Source: Bacillus_BE sp042263505 (GTDB taxonomy: Bacteria > Bacillota > Bacilli > Bacillales > Cytobacillaceae). Taken from it: a DNA stretch of 64,000 nucleotides. Each line of letters opens with the position of its first letter. Within the stretch, counting starts at the first letter, position 1. The DNA lies in contig NZ_JBHKFI010000006.1 in the NCBI RefSeq assembly GCF_042263505.1, forward strand, positions 124,001-188,000, read 5' to 3'. The notes beneath the pieces are model-generated. The model saw nothing but the letters and a program-made list of their open reading frames with translations, had not been told where the DNA came from and did no database searches. The translations under genes and the position numbers were made by a program. Below, piece by piece: positions 1-8,444 of the stretch.

Positions 1-737
1 CCAATCAGAACCATACCTACAAGCATGAGGGTTGTTACAAGCGGTTTTGCTCCTGTCGTAAAACCTGCTGCCATGAACAAGGTAGAAATTAATATTAACG
101 TTGGCCACCTTCCGTTACAAGGGACAAAATTATTTGTTAAAATCGCGAGCATTCTCTCACGTGGTGACTCGATAATTCTTGTTGAGATGATAGCTGCCGC
201 ATTACAACCAAAACCCATTGCCATGGTTAAGGATTGCTTTCCATGTGCTCCCACCTTTTTAAAGATCCGATCCAAGTTAAAAGCCACCCGAGGCAAATAC
301 CCATAATTTTCAAGCAACCCAAAGATAGGGAAAAAGATAGCCATTGGTGGCAGCATGACACTGACAACCCAGGCAATCCCTCGATATAATCCAAGGATTA
401 GCACTCCATTAACCCAATTCGGTGCATGTATTGCTGTCAAACCTTCAGATAGATATTTTTCTAAATAATTGAAGCCATTAGTTAACCACGATGAAGGAAT
501 ATTCGCACCTGCAATAGTAATGTAAAAAACAACAGCAAGCATGATTAACATGATAGGCAGCCCTAGCCATTTTGAAGTAAAAATTGCATCAAGCTTCTGA
601 GTTTGATCGAGTCTATTTTCATCTTCAATCTTTATAGAAGCATCACAAATATTTTTACTAGTCAAATAGATTTGTTGGACAATCTCATCCTTCGTTGATT
701 CATCCACATAATCTTGAAAATGCTCTAAGAGTTGCAT
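1..737 (-). CDS. feoB: FeoB membrane (gate) half, partial at window edge
   Basis: This is the membrane-embedded half of a ferrous iron transporter. The frame is open from an ATG at 737 to the window edge, so the C-terminus is missing. A soluble start of about 70 residues is followed by hydrophobic segments (GLPIMLIMLAVVFYITIAG) and the FeoB gate motif region with GFGCNAAAI and ESPRERM. It starts inside the end of the GTPase ORF (13-nt overlap, different frame). An AAGGAAGG ribosome site about 11 nt upstream suggests translational coupling. Full-length FeoB carries both parts in one chain; here they are separate. As I recall, split FeoB occurs in other Bacillus, so this may be natural rather than a frameshift. 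The position follows from translating the minus strand directly. Confidence 0.8.
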   Translation of the reverse strand, partial: MQLLEHFQDYVDESTKDEIVQQIYLTSKNICDASIKIEDENRLDQTQKLDAIFTSKWLGLPIMLIMLAVVFYITIAGANIPSSWLTNGFNYLEKYLSEGLTAIHAPNWVNGVLILGLYRGIAWVVSVMLPPMAIFFPIFGLLENYGYLPRVAFNLDRIFKKVGAHGKQSLTMAMGFGCNAAAIISTRIIESPRERMLAILTNNFVPCNGRWPTLILISTLFMAAGFTTGAKPLVTTLMLVGMVLI

Positions 738-1423
738 AAGCAAACGTCCTTCCTTTTTTCTAATGCCTGAAAGAAGGTTCGATCTCCCTCTATTAATCGT
801 AACGCCACCCATCTCAATGGATACTGATCACCTATTAAAGATTGAATTTGAGGAATTAGCTCTGAAATTTTCTCTTCCAGCACCGGACTATATTGAATTT
901 TTAACGGTTCAGGCTTAATCTTTCCGGAAACCATCTGGTCAAGCGTATCTAATAATTGCGGAATCCCTATTTTGGTTCTTGCTGAAATTTTGATTACCGG
1001 AACCCCAAGTTTTCTCATTATTCTTTGTTCATCAATATGAATCTTCTTCTTTTTCGCTTCATCGATTAAATTGATACAAATAATCACATTTTCCATAATT
1101 TCAAGCACCTGCAAGGCAAGATTTAAATTTCTCTGCAAGGAGGTCGCATCTAATACGACAATGGTGATATCTGGTTTTTTAAATAACAAATATTCCTTTG
1201 CCACCTCTTCATCAGGCGATTCGGATAATAAGGAATAAGTCCCCGGCAAATCAATAATTTTATATTCCTTTTGGCGATAGGAAAAGTTACCTTCAAGTAA
1301 ATCCACCGTCTTTCCTGCCCAATTCCCCGTATGCTGTCTCAATCCTGTTAATAAATTAAAAAGTGTACTTTTCCCTGTATTGGGGTTACCTGCGAATGCG
1401 ATTTCGTATGGCCGATTATTCAT
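725..1423 (-). CDS. feoB: FeoB GTPase (G-protein) half, free-standing
   Basis: This 232-residue cytoplasmic protein is the G domain that drives Fe(II) import by FeoB. G1 GNPNTGKST is at residues 13-21, G3 DLPGTYSL near 58-65 and G4 NLID near 118-121. The C-terminus (RWVALRLIEGD) is the start of the helical GDI domain, then the frame stops after CLCNS. The rest of FeoB continues in another frame from 737. It overlaps feoA by 8 nt at its start, so feoA-feoB-feoB is one operon. Each product makes biochemical sense alone, which argues for a real split, but a one-base indel cannot be excluded without relatives. Confidence 0.9.
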   Translation of the reverse strand: MNNRPYEIAFAGNPNTGKSTLFNLLTGLRQHTGNWAGKTVDLLEGNFSYRQKEYKIIDLPGTYSLLSESPDEEVAKEYLLFKKPDITIVVLDATSLQRNLNLALQVLEIMENVIICINLIDEAKKKKIHIDEQRIMRKLGVPVIKISARTKIGIPQLLDTLDQMVSGKIKPEPLKIQYSPVLEEKISELIPQIQSLIGDQYPLRWVALRLIEGDRTFFQALEKRKDVCLCNS

Positions 1424-1670
1424 GGTTAACGAGCTCCCCCATAATTTGGCTGCTTTCTTCTTTCCTTAAAGCAATAGTCGTATGGTTGACATGATAGGCA
1501 ATCGGATCACCTAAGGGGCTTTTCTGCAAAATCTTTACAGTTACACCAGGTAAAAAGCCTAAATCCATTAATCTTCTTCTCATGAAGCCTGTTAAATGGA
1601 GGCTTTTGATTTTGATAACATCTCCGATTTTTCCATCTGATAATAGTACTGCATTTGGGGATAACATCAT
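1416..1670 (-). CDS. feoA: FeoA, ferrous iron transport accessory protein
   Basis: This is a small SH3-like cytoplasmic protein that interacts with FeoB. The 84 residues match the FeoA family, with the conserved core RRRLMDLGFLPG followed by a beta-strand segment (VTVKILQKSPLGDPIAYHV). Two adjacent ATGs (1670 and 1667) follow a strong GGAGGAG ribosome site. The second gives better spacing, so the true N-terminus may be one residue shorter. It is first in the feo operon. I looked upstream for the classic Fur palindrome and found no convincing match. Confidence 0.9.
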   Translation of the reverse strand: MMLSPNAVLLSDGKIGDVIKIKSLHLTGFMRRRLMDLGFLPGVTVKILQKSPLGDPIAYHVNHTTIALRKEESSQIMGELVNHE

Positions 1671-1839
1671 TTCTCCTCCATCCTTTCGTCAATTTTATAT
1701 TTTCTGATTTCAATATATATATTCTACTCCCTTAAAATGTTTCCTGCAACCAACTTTATTGCGTATTTACACTTTTATTGTACATGGACATGTTTTTTAT
1801 ATGAAAACTGGTGATATACCAATCTCTATTGGATGTTCT

Positions 1840-1876
1840 GAAAATAAAAAAAACAGAGTGCGCATCCACTCTGTTT
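1840..1876 (-). terminator. Intrinsic terminator of odhAB
   Basis: A perfect 10-bp stem (AAACAGAGTG / CACTCTGTTT, 6-nt loop) at 1851-1876 is followed on the minus strand by a T-rich run. It lies just after the odhB stop. Confidence 0.85.
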
Positions 1877-1893
1877 CTCTGAAATTGATTATT

Positions 1894-3123
1894 TTAAGCT
1901 TCAAATAATAAAGATTCAGGATCTTCAATTAACTCTTTAATTCTCTTTAAAAATGTAACGGCTTCCTTGCCATCTACAATCCTATGGTCGTAGGAGAGTG
2001 CTATATACATCATTGGACGATTTTCCATGCGTTCTGCATCAATTGCCACTGGACGAAGTTGAATACTATGCATTCCCAAAATTCCTACTTGTGGCCCATT
2101 CAAAATAGGTGTTGAAAGCAGGGAACCAAAAACTCCTCCATTCGTAATAGTAAAGGTTCCTCCTTGTAAGTCACTGAGAGATAATTTATTATTTCTCGCT
2201 TTGACGGCGTAATCTGCGATATCTCTCTCAATTTCAGCAAAATTTTTCCGATCTGCATCACGAACTACAGGAACGACCAAACCTTCGTCTGTAGATACCG
2301 CAATGCCGATATCATAATATTTCTTAAGCAGCAGTTGGTCTCCTTGTATCTCTGCATTTATTAATGGTGACTTCTTAAGTGACGCGACCACTGCTTTTGT
2401 AAAGAATGACATGAACCCTAGCTTCACATCATTTTCTGCAAGGAATTGGTCCTTCCGGCGTTTACGTAAATTCATGACATTCGTCATATCCACTTCATTG
2501 AAGGTGGTAAGCATGGCAGTTGATTGTTTTACCTCTAATAAGCGATTTGCAATTGTTTGACGACGACGAGTCATCCGAATTCTTTCTACCGGTTTATTTT
2601 CTCCAGCTGTAGGAGTTGTCTGTGTTACAGCTGGTATTGATTTAGGAGCAGGCGTTGCTCCTTTTTGTCCTGCACCTTTTTGTGCGGCTGTCACATCTTG
2701 GGCGCGAATACGGCCAAGTGGATCAGCTGTTGGAACTTGGGTGAGGTCAATTCCTTTCTCTCGTGCCATTTTCCTTGCAGCTGGTGAAGCAATTGGACGG
2801 TCCTTTTTCTCAAGTTCCTTTTCAGATTCCAGTTCAACCGCTTCCACCTTTTCTGTCTGCTGTATAGGTGATACATCTTGTGCAGGTGCCCCCTCACCAA
2901 TGATGGCAATTGCTTCTCCTACCTTTACTGTATCCCCTTCTTGGAATTTTACCTCTTGTAATGTACCGCTATACTCAGAAATGATTTCAACATTCACTTT
3001 ATCTGTCTCTAATTCAACAATATAATCCCCTTTTTCAATTACATCCCCTGGATTTTTCAACCATTTAGCAATCGTCCCCTCACTTATTGACTCTGCTAAT
3101 TCTGGAACTGTGATTTCAGCCAT
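1894..3123 (-). CDS. odhB: 2-oxoglutarate dehydrogenase E2, dihydrolipoyl succinyltransferase
   Basis: This is the E2 core of the 2-oxoglutarate dehydrogenase complex in the TCA cycle. It transfers succinyl from lipoate to CoA. The 409 residues show a lipoyl domain (1-76) with the lipoyl lysine in ETDKVNVE near residue 42. An E3/E1-binding domain (IASPAARKMAREKG, about 112-147) and a catalytic domain follow, ending with the active-site SYDHRIVDGKEA near 380. Length is normal. The start is one base after the odhA stop, so the two are co-translated. The E3 subunit is not nearby, as is usual in Bacillus, where it is shared with other complexes. Confidence 0.95.
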   Translation of the reverse strand: MAEITVPELAESISEGTIAKWLKNPGDVIEKGDYIVELETDKVNVEIISEYSGTLQEVKFQEGDTVKVGEAIAIIGEGAPAQDVSPIQQTEKVEAVELESEKELEKKDRPIASPAARKMAREKGIDLTQVPTADPLGRIRAQDVTAAQKGAGQKGATPAPKSIPAVTQTTPTAGENKPVERIRMTRRRQTIANRLLEVKQSTAMLTTFNEVDMTNVMNLRKRRKDQFLAENDVKLGFMSFFTKAVVASLKKSPLINAEIQGDQLLLKKYYDIGIAVSTDEGLVVPVVRDADRKNFAEIERDIADYAVKARNNKLSLSDLQGGTFTITNGGVFGSLLSTPILNGPQVGILGMHSIQLRPVAIDAERMENRPMMYIALSYDHRIVDGKEAVTFLKRIKELIEDPESLLFEA

Positions 3124-3124
3124 C

Positions 3125-5980
3125 TTAATTTTCTCCCCCTATTTCCCTTGTAAAAACTTCTTCAATAATTCTTGCCTGTTCCCTTTTATGAACGTTTGGA
3201 TCACCCTCGGCTGGACTGGATCGACGGCGACGTCCTATATAATTAACTTCTATGTGTTCGCCGGCAATATATTGTAACCGAGGCTCAACAAAATTCCATG
3301 CTCCCATATTTTTTGGTTCTTCCTGGACCCAAACAAATTCCTTCACATTTGGATATTGTTTGATCATTGTTTCAATCACATCAAATGGGAATGGGTAGAT
3401 TTGCTCTACACGTAAAATATGAAGCCAGTCTTCATTTTCTTGTTTATTTTTCTCTAAATGTTCGGCAAGATCAATCATGATCTTGCCAGAACCAAACACA
3501 ATTCGTTCGACCTTTTCCGGATTTTTTCCAAGATCTTTTTGTGGTAATACTGTATGGAAGCTGTCTTCTGATAACTCATTTGGATCAGAGGCTACAAGCG
3601 GGTTACGCAACAGACTCTTTGGTGTCATCAGGACTAATGGTCGTACCTCTTCACGATTAAGAATAGCTGCTTGTCTTCTTAAAATATGGAAATATTGTGC
3701 CGCTGACGTTAAATTCGCCACAGTCCAGTTATTTTCAGCTGCTAACGTTAAGAAACGTTCTACTCGTCCACTGGAATGCTCAGGTCCTTGCCCTTCATAG
3801 CCATGTGGCAGAAGCATGACAAGACCAGATTTTTGCCCCCATTTGGCACGTCCAGCAGAAATAAATTGATCAAACATTACTTGCGCTGCATTGGCGAAAT
3901 CCCCATATTGTGCCTCCCACAAACAAAGCGTTTCAGGAGCGAAAACATTATAGCCATATTCAAATCCTAATACGGATCCTTCAGATAATGGGCTATTATA
4001 CACGGCAAAGGAAGCCTTTGCTGTTGTTAAAGCATGAAGTGGTGAGAAAGTTTCACCTGTTAGATGATCATGTAACACAATATTCCTTTGGGCAAAGGTC
4101 CCGCGTTCAGAGTCTTGACCAGTTAATCTTATTGGCGTTCCATCTGAAATAATCGATGCAAAAGCTAATGACTCTGCTAATCCCCATTCAATTTTCCCAT
4201 CCTTTGTAAGGGCATCATTTCGACGTTTCAAAATTTTGTCTAGCTTATTAAAAATGTGGAAATTCTCTGGTCGAGCTAAAAGCTCCTGATTAAATTGGAT
4301 AAGCTGCTCTATCGGAATCGCTGTTTGAACCTTTGGTATACCTTGTTCAACAGGAACTGGCGGTTTCATTTCTGAAAGCCCATTCTTCTTCGCAGGAACC
4401 TTTTCATATGCTTCTTTTAATTTTCCTTGTACTTGTTCAGCAATTTCCTTGGATTTCAGATCAGATAAGACCCCAACCATTTTCAATCTTTGGGCATATA
4501 ATTCGTTAACGGATGGATGCTGATGGATTAGATTATACATCACTGGATTTGTTGTCATTGGTTCATCCATTTCATTATGTCCAAAACGACGATAACCAAC
4601 TAAGTCTATTAATATATCTTTATGGAACTCTGCCCGGTATTCCCAGGCAAATTTTGCAGCCAGTAGACAGGATTCAGGATCATCGGTATTCACATGAATG
4701 ATTGGAATTTCATATCCTTTAGCTAAATCACTTGAATATCGAGTAGAGCGGGAATCATGATATTCAGTTGTAAAGCCAATTTTGTTATTGGCAATAATAT
4801 GGATTGTTCCACCAGTACGAAATCCTCTTAACTGACTTAAGTTTAAGGTTTCTGCAACTATGCCTTGTCCGGGGAAAGCGGCATCTCCATGTATTAATAT
4901 TGCTAAAGCAGAATCGACGTCTTCAACTGCATATCCTTTTTCTGTTCGGCGATCCTGAGCGGCTCTTGTAAAGCCTTCAACTACTGCACCAGCAAATTCA
5001 AGATGACTTGGATTATTGGATAGTGTTAACCGCGCATTAGTTGTATTTTCTTTTTTAATATGGCGATCAAGTCCTAAATGATATTTCACATCCCCTGTCC
5101 AGCCAAAATTAATGCCAATAGAACCTTCTGAAGGAACTAGCTCCTTGTTAGGTGCATGCTGGAACTCGGCAAATATCATCTCATAGGGCTTTCTAAGTAC
5201 ATGTGCGAGTACATTTAAACGTCCTCGATGAGCCATGCCAATATTGATGGCTTTTGTTCCTTCTGTTACCGATGCTGAAATAATTTCATCTAAAATCGGA
5301 ACTAAAGAGTCTAAACCTTCAATTGAAAAACGTTTTTGACCGACATATGTCTTATGAAGAAACTTTTCGAATGAGTCTACTTCTACCAATCGTTTATATA
5401 AACCTTCTCTTTGTTCGTTCGAAAGCTCCGGAATTAAGCTTCCGCTTTCCACCTTGTTTCTTAGCCATAATTTTTCCTTTACATTATGGACATGGTGAAA
5501 TTCAAAGGCAACGGTACCCGTGTATACACTTTTTAAATATTGAATGGCTTCATAACCATTTTGTAAATGAGAAGGTGCCTCATTACAAACAATACTTGCC
5601 GGAATTCTCTCTAAGTCTTCTCTACTTAAGTCATAGGAAGAAATATCAATAATTTCATTTTCTCGCTTATGGTCATTAAGTGGATAAATATTGGCCGCCA
5701 AGTGACCATATGAACGAATTCGATCGGCAAGTTGAACAGCATTTAAAAATTTTTCTAATGAAGGAAGTGTGGATTGAAAGCCTTCTTTTTCGGACGTCTC
5801 TAACCCCTTTTGTTCATGTGGTACTTGTGGTGGACCCCACTGTTCAAAATACAAACGCATTTCCACTTCAACAGAATCCGGATCTTCCACATACTTTTCA
5901 TATTGCTCAATCACATACCCCAAGTTTGGACCTAGAAACCCCTGCCAATCTGGACCTTCACTAGATTTAGGATTCTCCAT
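3125..5980 (-). CDS. odhA: 2-oxoglutarate dehydrogenase E1 (ThDP-dependent)
   Basis: This enzyme decarboxylates 2-oxoglutarate and passes succinyl to E2 lipoate. The protein has about 951 residues, normal for Bacillus OdhA. The N-terminus DWQGFLGPNLGYVIEQYEKY is the E2-binding tail. The ThDP-binding half has GMAHRGRLNVLAHV and HGDAAFPGQGIVAETLN, and the C-terminal transketolase-like half has LLPHGYEGQGPEHSS. A longer frame opens with TTG at 5995, but ATG at 5980 has a GGGGGT ribosome site 7 nt upstream and starts MENPKS, so I chose it. The operon has its own terminator, and a cre-like site lies upstream. Confidence 0.95.
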   Translation of the reverse strand: MENPKSSEGPDWQGFLGPNLGYVIEQYEKYVEDPDSVEVEMRLYFEQWGPPQVPHEQKGLETSEKEGFQSTLPSLEKFLNAVQLADRIRSYGHLAANIYPLNDHKRENEIIDISSYDLSREDLERIPASIVCNEAPSHLQNGYEAIQYLKSVYTGTVAFEFHHVHNVKEKLWLRNKVESGSLIPELSNEQREGLYKRLVEVDSFEKFLHKTYVGQKRFSIEGLDSLVPILDEIISASVTEGTKAINIGMAHRGRLNVLAHVLRKPYEMIFAEFQHAPNKELVPSEGSIGINFGWTGDVKYHLGLDRHIKKENTTNARLTLSNNPSHLEFAGAVVEGFTRAAQDRRTEKGYAVEDVDSALAILIHGDAAFPGQGIVAETLNLSQLRGFRTGGTIHIIANNKIGFTTEYHDSRSTRYSSDLAKGYEIPIIHVNTDDPESCLLAAKFAWEYRAEFHKDILIDLVGYRRFGHNEMDEPMTTNPVMYNLIHQHPSVNELYAQRLKMVGVLSDLKSKEIAEQVQGKLKEAYEKVPAKKNGLSEMKPPVPVEQGIPKVQTAIPIEQLIQFNQELLARPENFHIFNKLDKILKRRNDALTKDGKIEWGLAESLAFASIISDGTPIRLTGQDSERGTFAQRNIVLHDHLTGETFSPLHALTTAKASFAVYNSPLSEGSVLGFEYGYNVFAPETLCLWEAQYGDFANAAQVMFDQFISAGRAKWGQKSGLVMLLPHGYEGQGPEHSSGRVERFLTLAAENNWTVANLTSAAQYFHILRRQAAILNREEVRPLVLMTPKSLLRNPLVASDPNELSEDSFHTVLPQKDLGKNPEKVERIVFGSGKIMIDLAEHLEKNKQENEDWLHILRVEQIYPFPFDVIETMIKQYPNVKEFVWVQEEPKNMGAWNFVEPRLQYIAGEHIEVNYIGRRRRSSPAEGDPNVHKREQARIIEEVFTREIGGEN

Positions 5981-6095
5981 GAAAAATACCCCCAAAAATC
6001 TTATCCTTAGATAATAAATTGTAAATTAAGCCTTTTCCCCCAAAAAACGGAACTAAAATCCACCCAATAAATTGAATAGTAAAATTTTTCAGAGG

Positions 6096-6110
6096 ATAAA
6101 CCGTTTCCAA
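6096..6110 (-). promoter_or_regulatory. cre-like CcpA site upstream of odhA
   Basis: Minus-strand TTGGAAACGGTTTAT matches the CcpA cre consensus WTGNAANCGNWNNCW at all but one position (C is A). It lies about 115-130 bp before odhA. Catabolite repression of odhAB is known in B. subtilis. The rest of 5981-6283 holds no gene. Confidence 0.45.
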
Positions 6111-6279
6111 TGACATTTTAACACGTTGTCAATAGGACTACAAAGATTTTACTCATTTAAATAGTGAAAAATATGAGTTTAGTCATTAACTAAATAACTT
6201 ATATTAATAAAATTTATTTATGCACTACTATGTATCAATATTTCGCTCTCTTTCGTTTCATAAAAAATAAGGAGCAAAA

Positions 6280-6301
6280 AAATAAGCCGAAAATTCGGCT
6301 T
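6280..6301 (-). terminator. Terminator of the small Cys-rich gene
   Basis: The stem AGCCGA / TCGGCT has a 4-nt AT loop and is followed on the minus strand by a run of T. It lies 3 nt past the stop of the gene at 6304-6543. Confidence 0.7.
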
Positions 6302-6303
6302 CG

Positions 6304-6543
6304 TTAGAATAGGTCAATGATATGAACATAATTTTCTTTTGGAGAATGAGGATAGTTGCGTTTTTCCTGAAGATTGATTTTCGTTGTTTCCATTGAGGAG
6401 ATTGGAAAATCAACATGTCCACAAGTTGAGCATTTTTGCCAATCACTTTCCACTACATAAACTTCAATCCCGTCCTCAGTTGTGTAAGCAAAGTTATTAT
6501 CGTATGTCGAAAAGCGATGATGACAACTCATAATTTCTTGCAT
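6304..6543 (-). CDS. Small Cys/His-containing protein, unrecognised
   Basis: This is a 79-residue soluble protein. The CHH (residues 7-9) and CSTCGH (residues 38-43) motifs could bind zinc in a ribbon-like way, but the spacing is not that of a family I can name. The C-terminus is basic and polar (QEKRNYPHSPKENY). ATG at 6543 has a strong GGAGGG ribosome site 6 nt upstream, and a terminator follows, so it looks like a real monocistronic gene. It is transcribed away from sspH. No function is proposed. Confidence 0.65.
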   Translation of the reverse strand: MQEIMSCHHRFSTYDNNFAYTTEDGIEVYVVESDWQKCSTCGHVDFPISSMETTKINLQEKRNYPHSPKENYVHIIDLF

Positions 6544-6725
6544 ACCTTTCCCTCCAATAAAGTTTCCCTATTTCTATTATATCGATTTTATTTTATTTTT
6601 GTTTGGCAATTTTTAGAATCTTTTGAAAAATATTCGACAGGCATACCACTATTTTCTTTTGTGAATAAAAAAAGGAAATCCAAGATACATTATGATTGGA
6701 TACTATTCTAGGAGGAATGAAAATC

Positions 6726-6908
6726 GTGAATGTGGGAAGAGCAAAGGAAATATTAGAAAGTGCAGAAATCCATCATGTTTCGTATGAGGGGAATATGGTC
6801 ATCATTCAGAATGTAGATGAAAAAACGAAGATGGCCAGGATTTATTCTAGAACCAATCCTTTTGACGAATGGGATGTACCTGTTTTAAATCTAATTGAAG
6901 AGGTTTGA
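6726..6908 (+). CDS. sspH: H-type small acid-soluble spore protein
   Basis: This is a minor SASP, made in the forespore and found in the spore core. With the GTG start at 6726 the 60-residue protein begins MNVGRAKEILESAEIHHVSY, the classical SspH start. The family pattern continues with WIQN-like VIIQNVD, ARIYSR and the VPVLNL tail. ATG codons at 6696 and 6717 are in frame, but the AGGAGG site at 6710-6715 lies inside or against them. The GTG, 10 nt downstream of it, is therefore the likely start. I did not find a clean SigG promoter with correct spacing. Confidence 0.9.
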   Translation: MNVGRAKEILESAEIHHVSYEGNMVIIQNVDEKTKMARIYSRTNPFDEWDVPVLNLIEEV

Positions 6909-6975
6909 AAATATTTTTTCATACGTGATAGGTTTATCCAAGCAATTGCTAATAAAAAGAATATTCTAAAAGACA

Positions 6976-7005
6976 TTGACATTTAACACTTCAGTGGTGT
7001 AAAGT
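6976..7005 (+). promoter_or_regulatory. SigA-type promoter of the met leader
   Basis: Consensus TTGACA at 6976-6981, an 18-bp spacer and TAAAGT at 7000-7005, about 20 bp before the S-box helix P1. Confidence 0.65.
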
Positions 7006-7027
7006 GTAATAAATTCATAAAATGATT

Positions 7028-7150
7028 TTCTTATCAAGAGAGGTAGAGGGTATGGCCCAATGAAGCCTCAGCAACCTTCAGGGTAATGATGTAAATTACT
7101 TTGAAAAGGTGCTAATTCCAGCAAGTTTTTGATAACTTGACAGATAAGAA
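7028..7150 (+). promoter_or_regulatory. SAM-I (S-box) riboswitch of the met operon
   Basis: The aptamer is closed by P1 TTCTTATC (7028-7035) with GATAAGAA (7143-7150). Between them are the hallmark S-box segments AGAGAGGTAGAGGG, TGGCCCAATGAAGCCTCAGC and GTGCTAATTCCAGCAAG. SAM binding stabilises P1 and lets the downstream terminator form, shutting off metI-metC-yitJ-metH when SAM is plentiful. The 3' strand of P1 lies close to the terminator stem, as in classical S-box leaders. Confidence 0.96.
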
Positions 7151-7171
7151 GAACGGCTACCAGAAATTCGT

Positions 7172-7202
7172 AAAAGTCTTCTTCTTATAGAAGACTTTTT
7201 TT
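7172..7202 (+). terminator. S-box expression-platform terminator
   Basis: A 10-bp stem AAAAGTCTTC / GAAGACTTTT with an 8-nt loop and a T run lies directly after the S-box aptamer and 130 nt before metI. Confidence 0.9.
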
Positions 7203-7331
7203 ATTTACGATTCTATGTCAATAGTTCCACTTCTTTTCTATAAAATAAACTCTGGAAGTTAGGCCCATATTTTTAACTTCTCTTATGTCTCCCTTTTTTC
7301 TAATTTAACTTTATTTAGGAGTGAATACAAA

Positions 7332-8444
7332 ATGGTAGGAATTCAAACAAAGCTTGCACAAATTGGAAATCGAAGTGATAAGGCAACTGGCACTGTTAAT
7401 CCACCAGTATATTTTTCAACAGCTTTTCGGCATGAAGGAATTGGACGTTCAACAGGTTATGACTACACAAGAACAGGGAATCCCACACGTGAAATTGTGG
7501 AAAAAGCCATTGCTGATCTCGAAGAAGGAGATCAGGGATTTGCCTGTAGCTCCGGTATGGCTGCCATTTTGACTGTCCTCTCCCTATTCAAAACAGGTGA
7601 TGAATGGATAGTCTCTAAGGATTTATATGGTGGCACATACCGGATATTAGAGCAAGGCTTTACAAAATGGGGGCTTCATTCCCACTATGTAAATACCAGC
7701 ATGATAGAAAATATTGAAAAAACCATCAACCAAAATACGAAAGCGATATTTCTTGAAACACCTACAAATCCTCTTATGGAACAAACGGATATCACAGAGG
7801 TTTCACAATTAGCTAAAGAACATGGGATTTTGTTAATCGTTGACAATACTTTTTATACCCCTATTCTACAAAAACCGATTGCACTTGGTGCCGATATTGT
7901 CATTCATAGTGCGACGAAATACTTAGGTGGGCATAATGATGTTCTTGCAGGCTTAATTGTTGCAAAAGGAAGAAAACTTTGTGAATCCATTTCCCTTCAT
8001 CATAATTCTGCTGGTGCCGTATTAAGCCCGTTTGATTCTTGGCTCCTCATCCGAGGAATGAAAACCCTCTCCTTACGAATGGCTAAGCATGAGGAAAATG
8101 CAAAAGCAATCGTCCATTATTTGCAAACACATCCTACAGTAACAGATGTCCTCTACCCAGGAAAAGGAGGAATGCTTTCTTTTCGTATTAAGGAAGAAGG
8201 CTGGGTGGATTCTTTTTTACAGAACCTATCCCTTATCACCTTTGCTGAAAGCTTAGGAGGGGTGGAAAGCTTTATCACCTACCCAGCAACGCAAACACAT
8301 GCAGATATTCCCGAAAATATTCGGCTTGAAACAGGTGTTGATAATTGTTTACTGCGTTTTTCGGTAGGAATTGAAGATTCAGAAGATTTGATTAATGATT
8401 TAGAAAATGCTTTTGCAAAAGTAGATCAGGAGGTTTCATTATGA
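7332..8444 (+). CDS. metI: Cystathionine gamma-synthase / O-acetylhomoserine thiolyase
   Basis: This PLP enzyme uses O-acyl-homoserine with cysteine or sulfide to make cystathionine or homocysteine. The 370 residues fit the Cys/Met-metabolism fold, with YDYTRTGNPTR near 39-49, the PLP lysine in HSATKYLGGH near residue 196, and a short C-terminal domain ending in the RFSVGIED signature. It is the first gene after the S-box. Its stop overlaps the start of metC (ATGA, 4 nt), and a GGAGG site for metC sits in its end. The MetI/MetC pair together performs transsulfuration from cysteine. Confidence 0.93.
   Translation: MVGIQTKLAQIGNRSDKATGTVNPPVYFSTAFRHEGIGRSTGYDYTRTGNPTREIVEKAIADLEEGDQGFACSSGMAAILTVLSLFKTGDEWIVSKDLYGGTYRILEQGFTKWGLHSHYVNTSMIENIEKTINQNTKAIFLETPTNPLMEQTDITEVSQLAKEHGILLIVDNTFYTPILQKPIALGADIVIHSATKYLGGHNDVLAGLIVAKGRKLCESISLHHNSAGAVLSPFDSWLLIRGMKTLSLRMAKHEENAKAIVHYLQTHPTVTDVLYPGKGGMLSFRIKEEGWVDSFLQNLSLITFAESLGGVESFITYPATQTHADIPENIRLETGVDNCLLRFSVGIEDSEDLINDLENAFAKVDQEVSL

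Noticed and set aside
1680..1840. Fur box before feoA
   Set aside because: AT-rich sequence is present but no good match to the TGATAATNATTATCA palindrome.
6258..6446. 62-residue minus-strand frame
   Set aside because: It is an alternative frame of the small Cys-rich gene and runs through its terminator.
6660..6700. SigG promoter for sspH
   Set aside because: TGAATA and CATTATG are there but 20 bp apart, too far for a SigG site.
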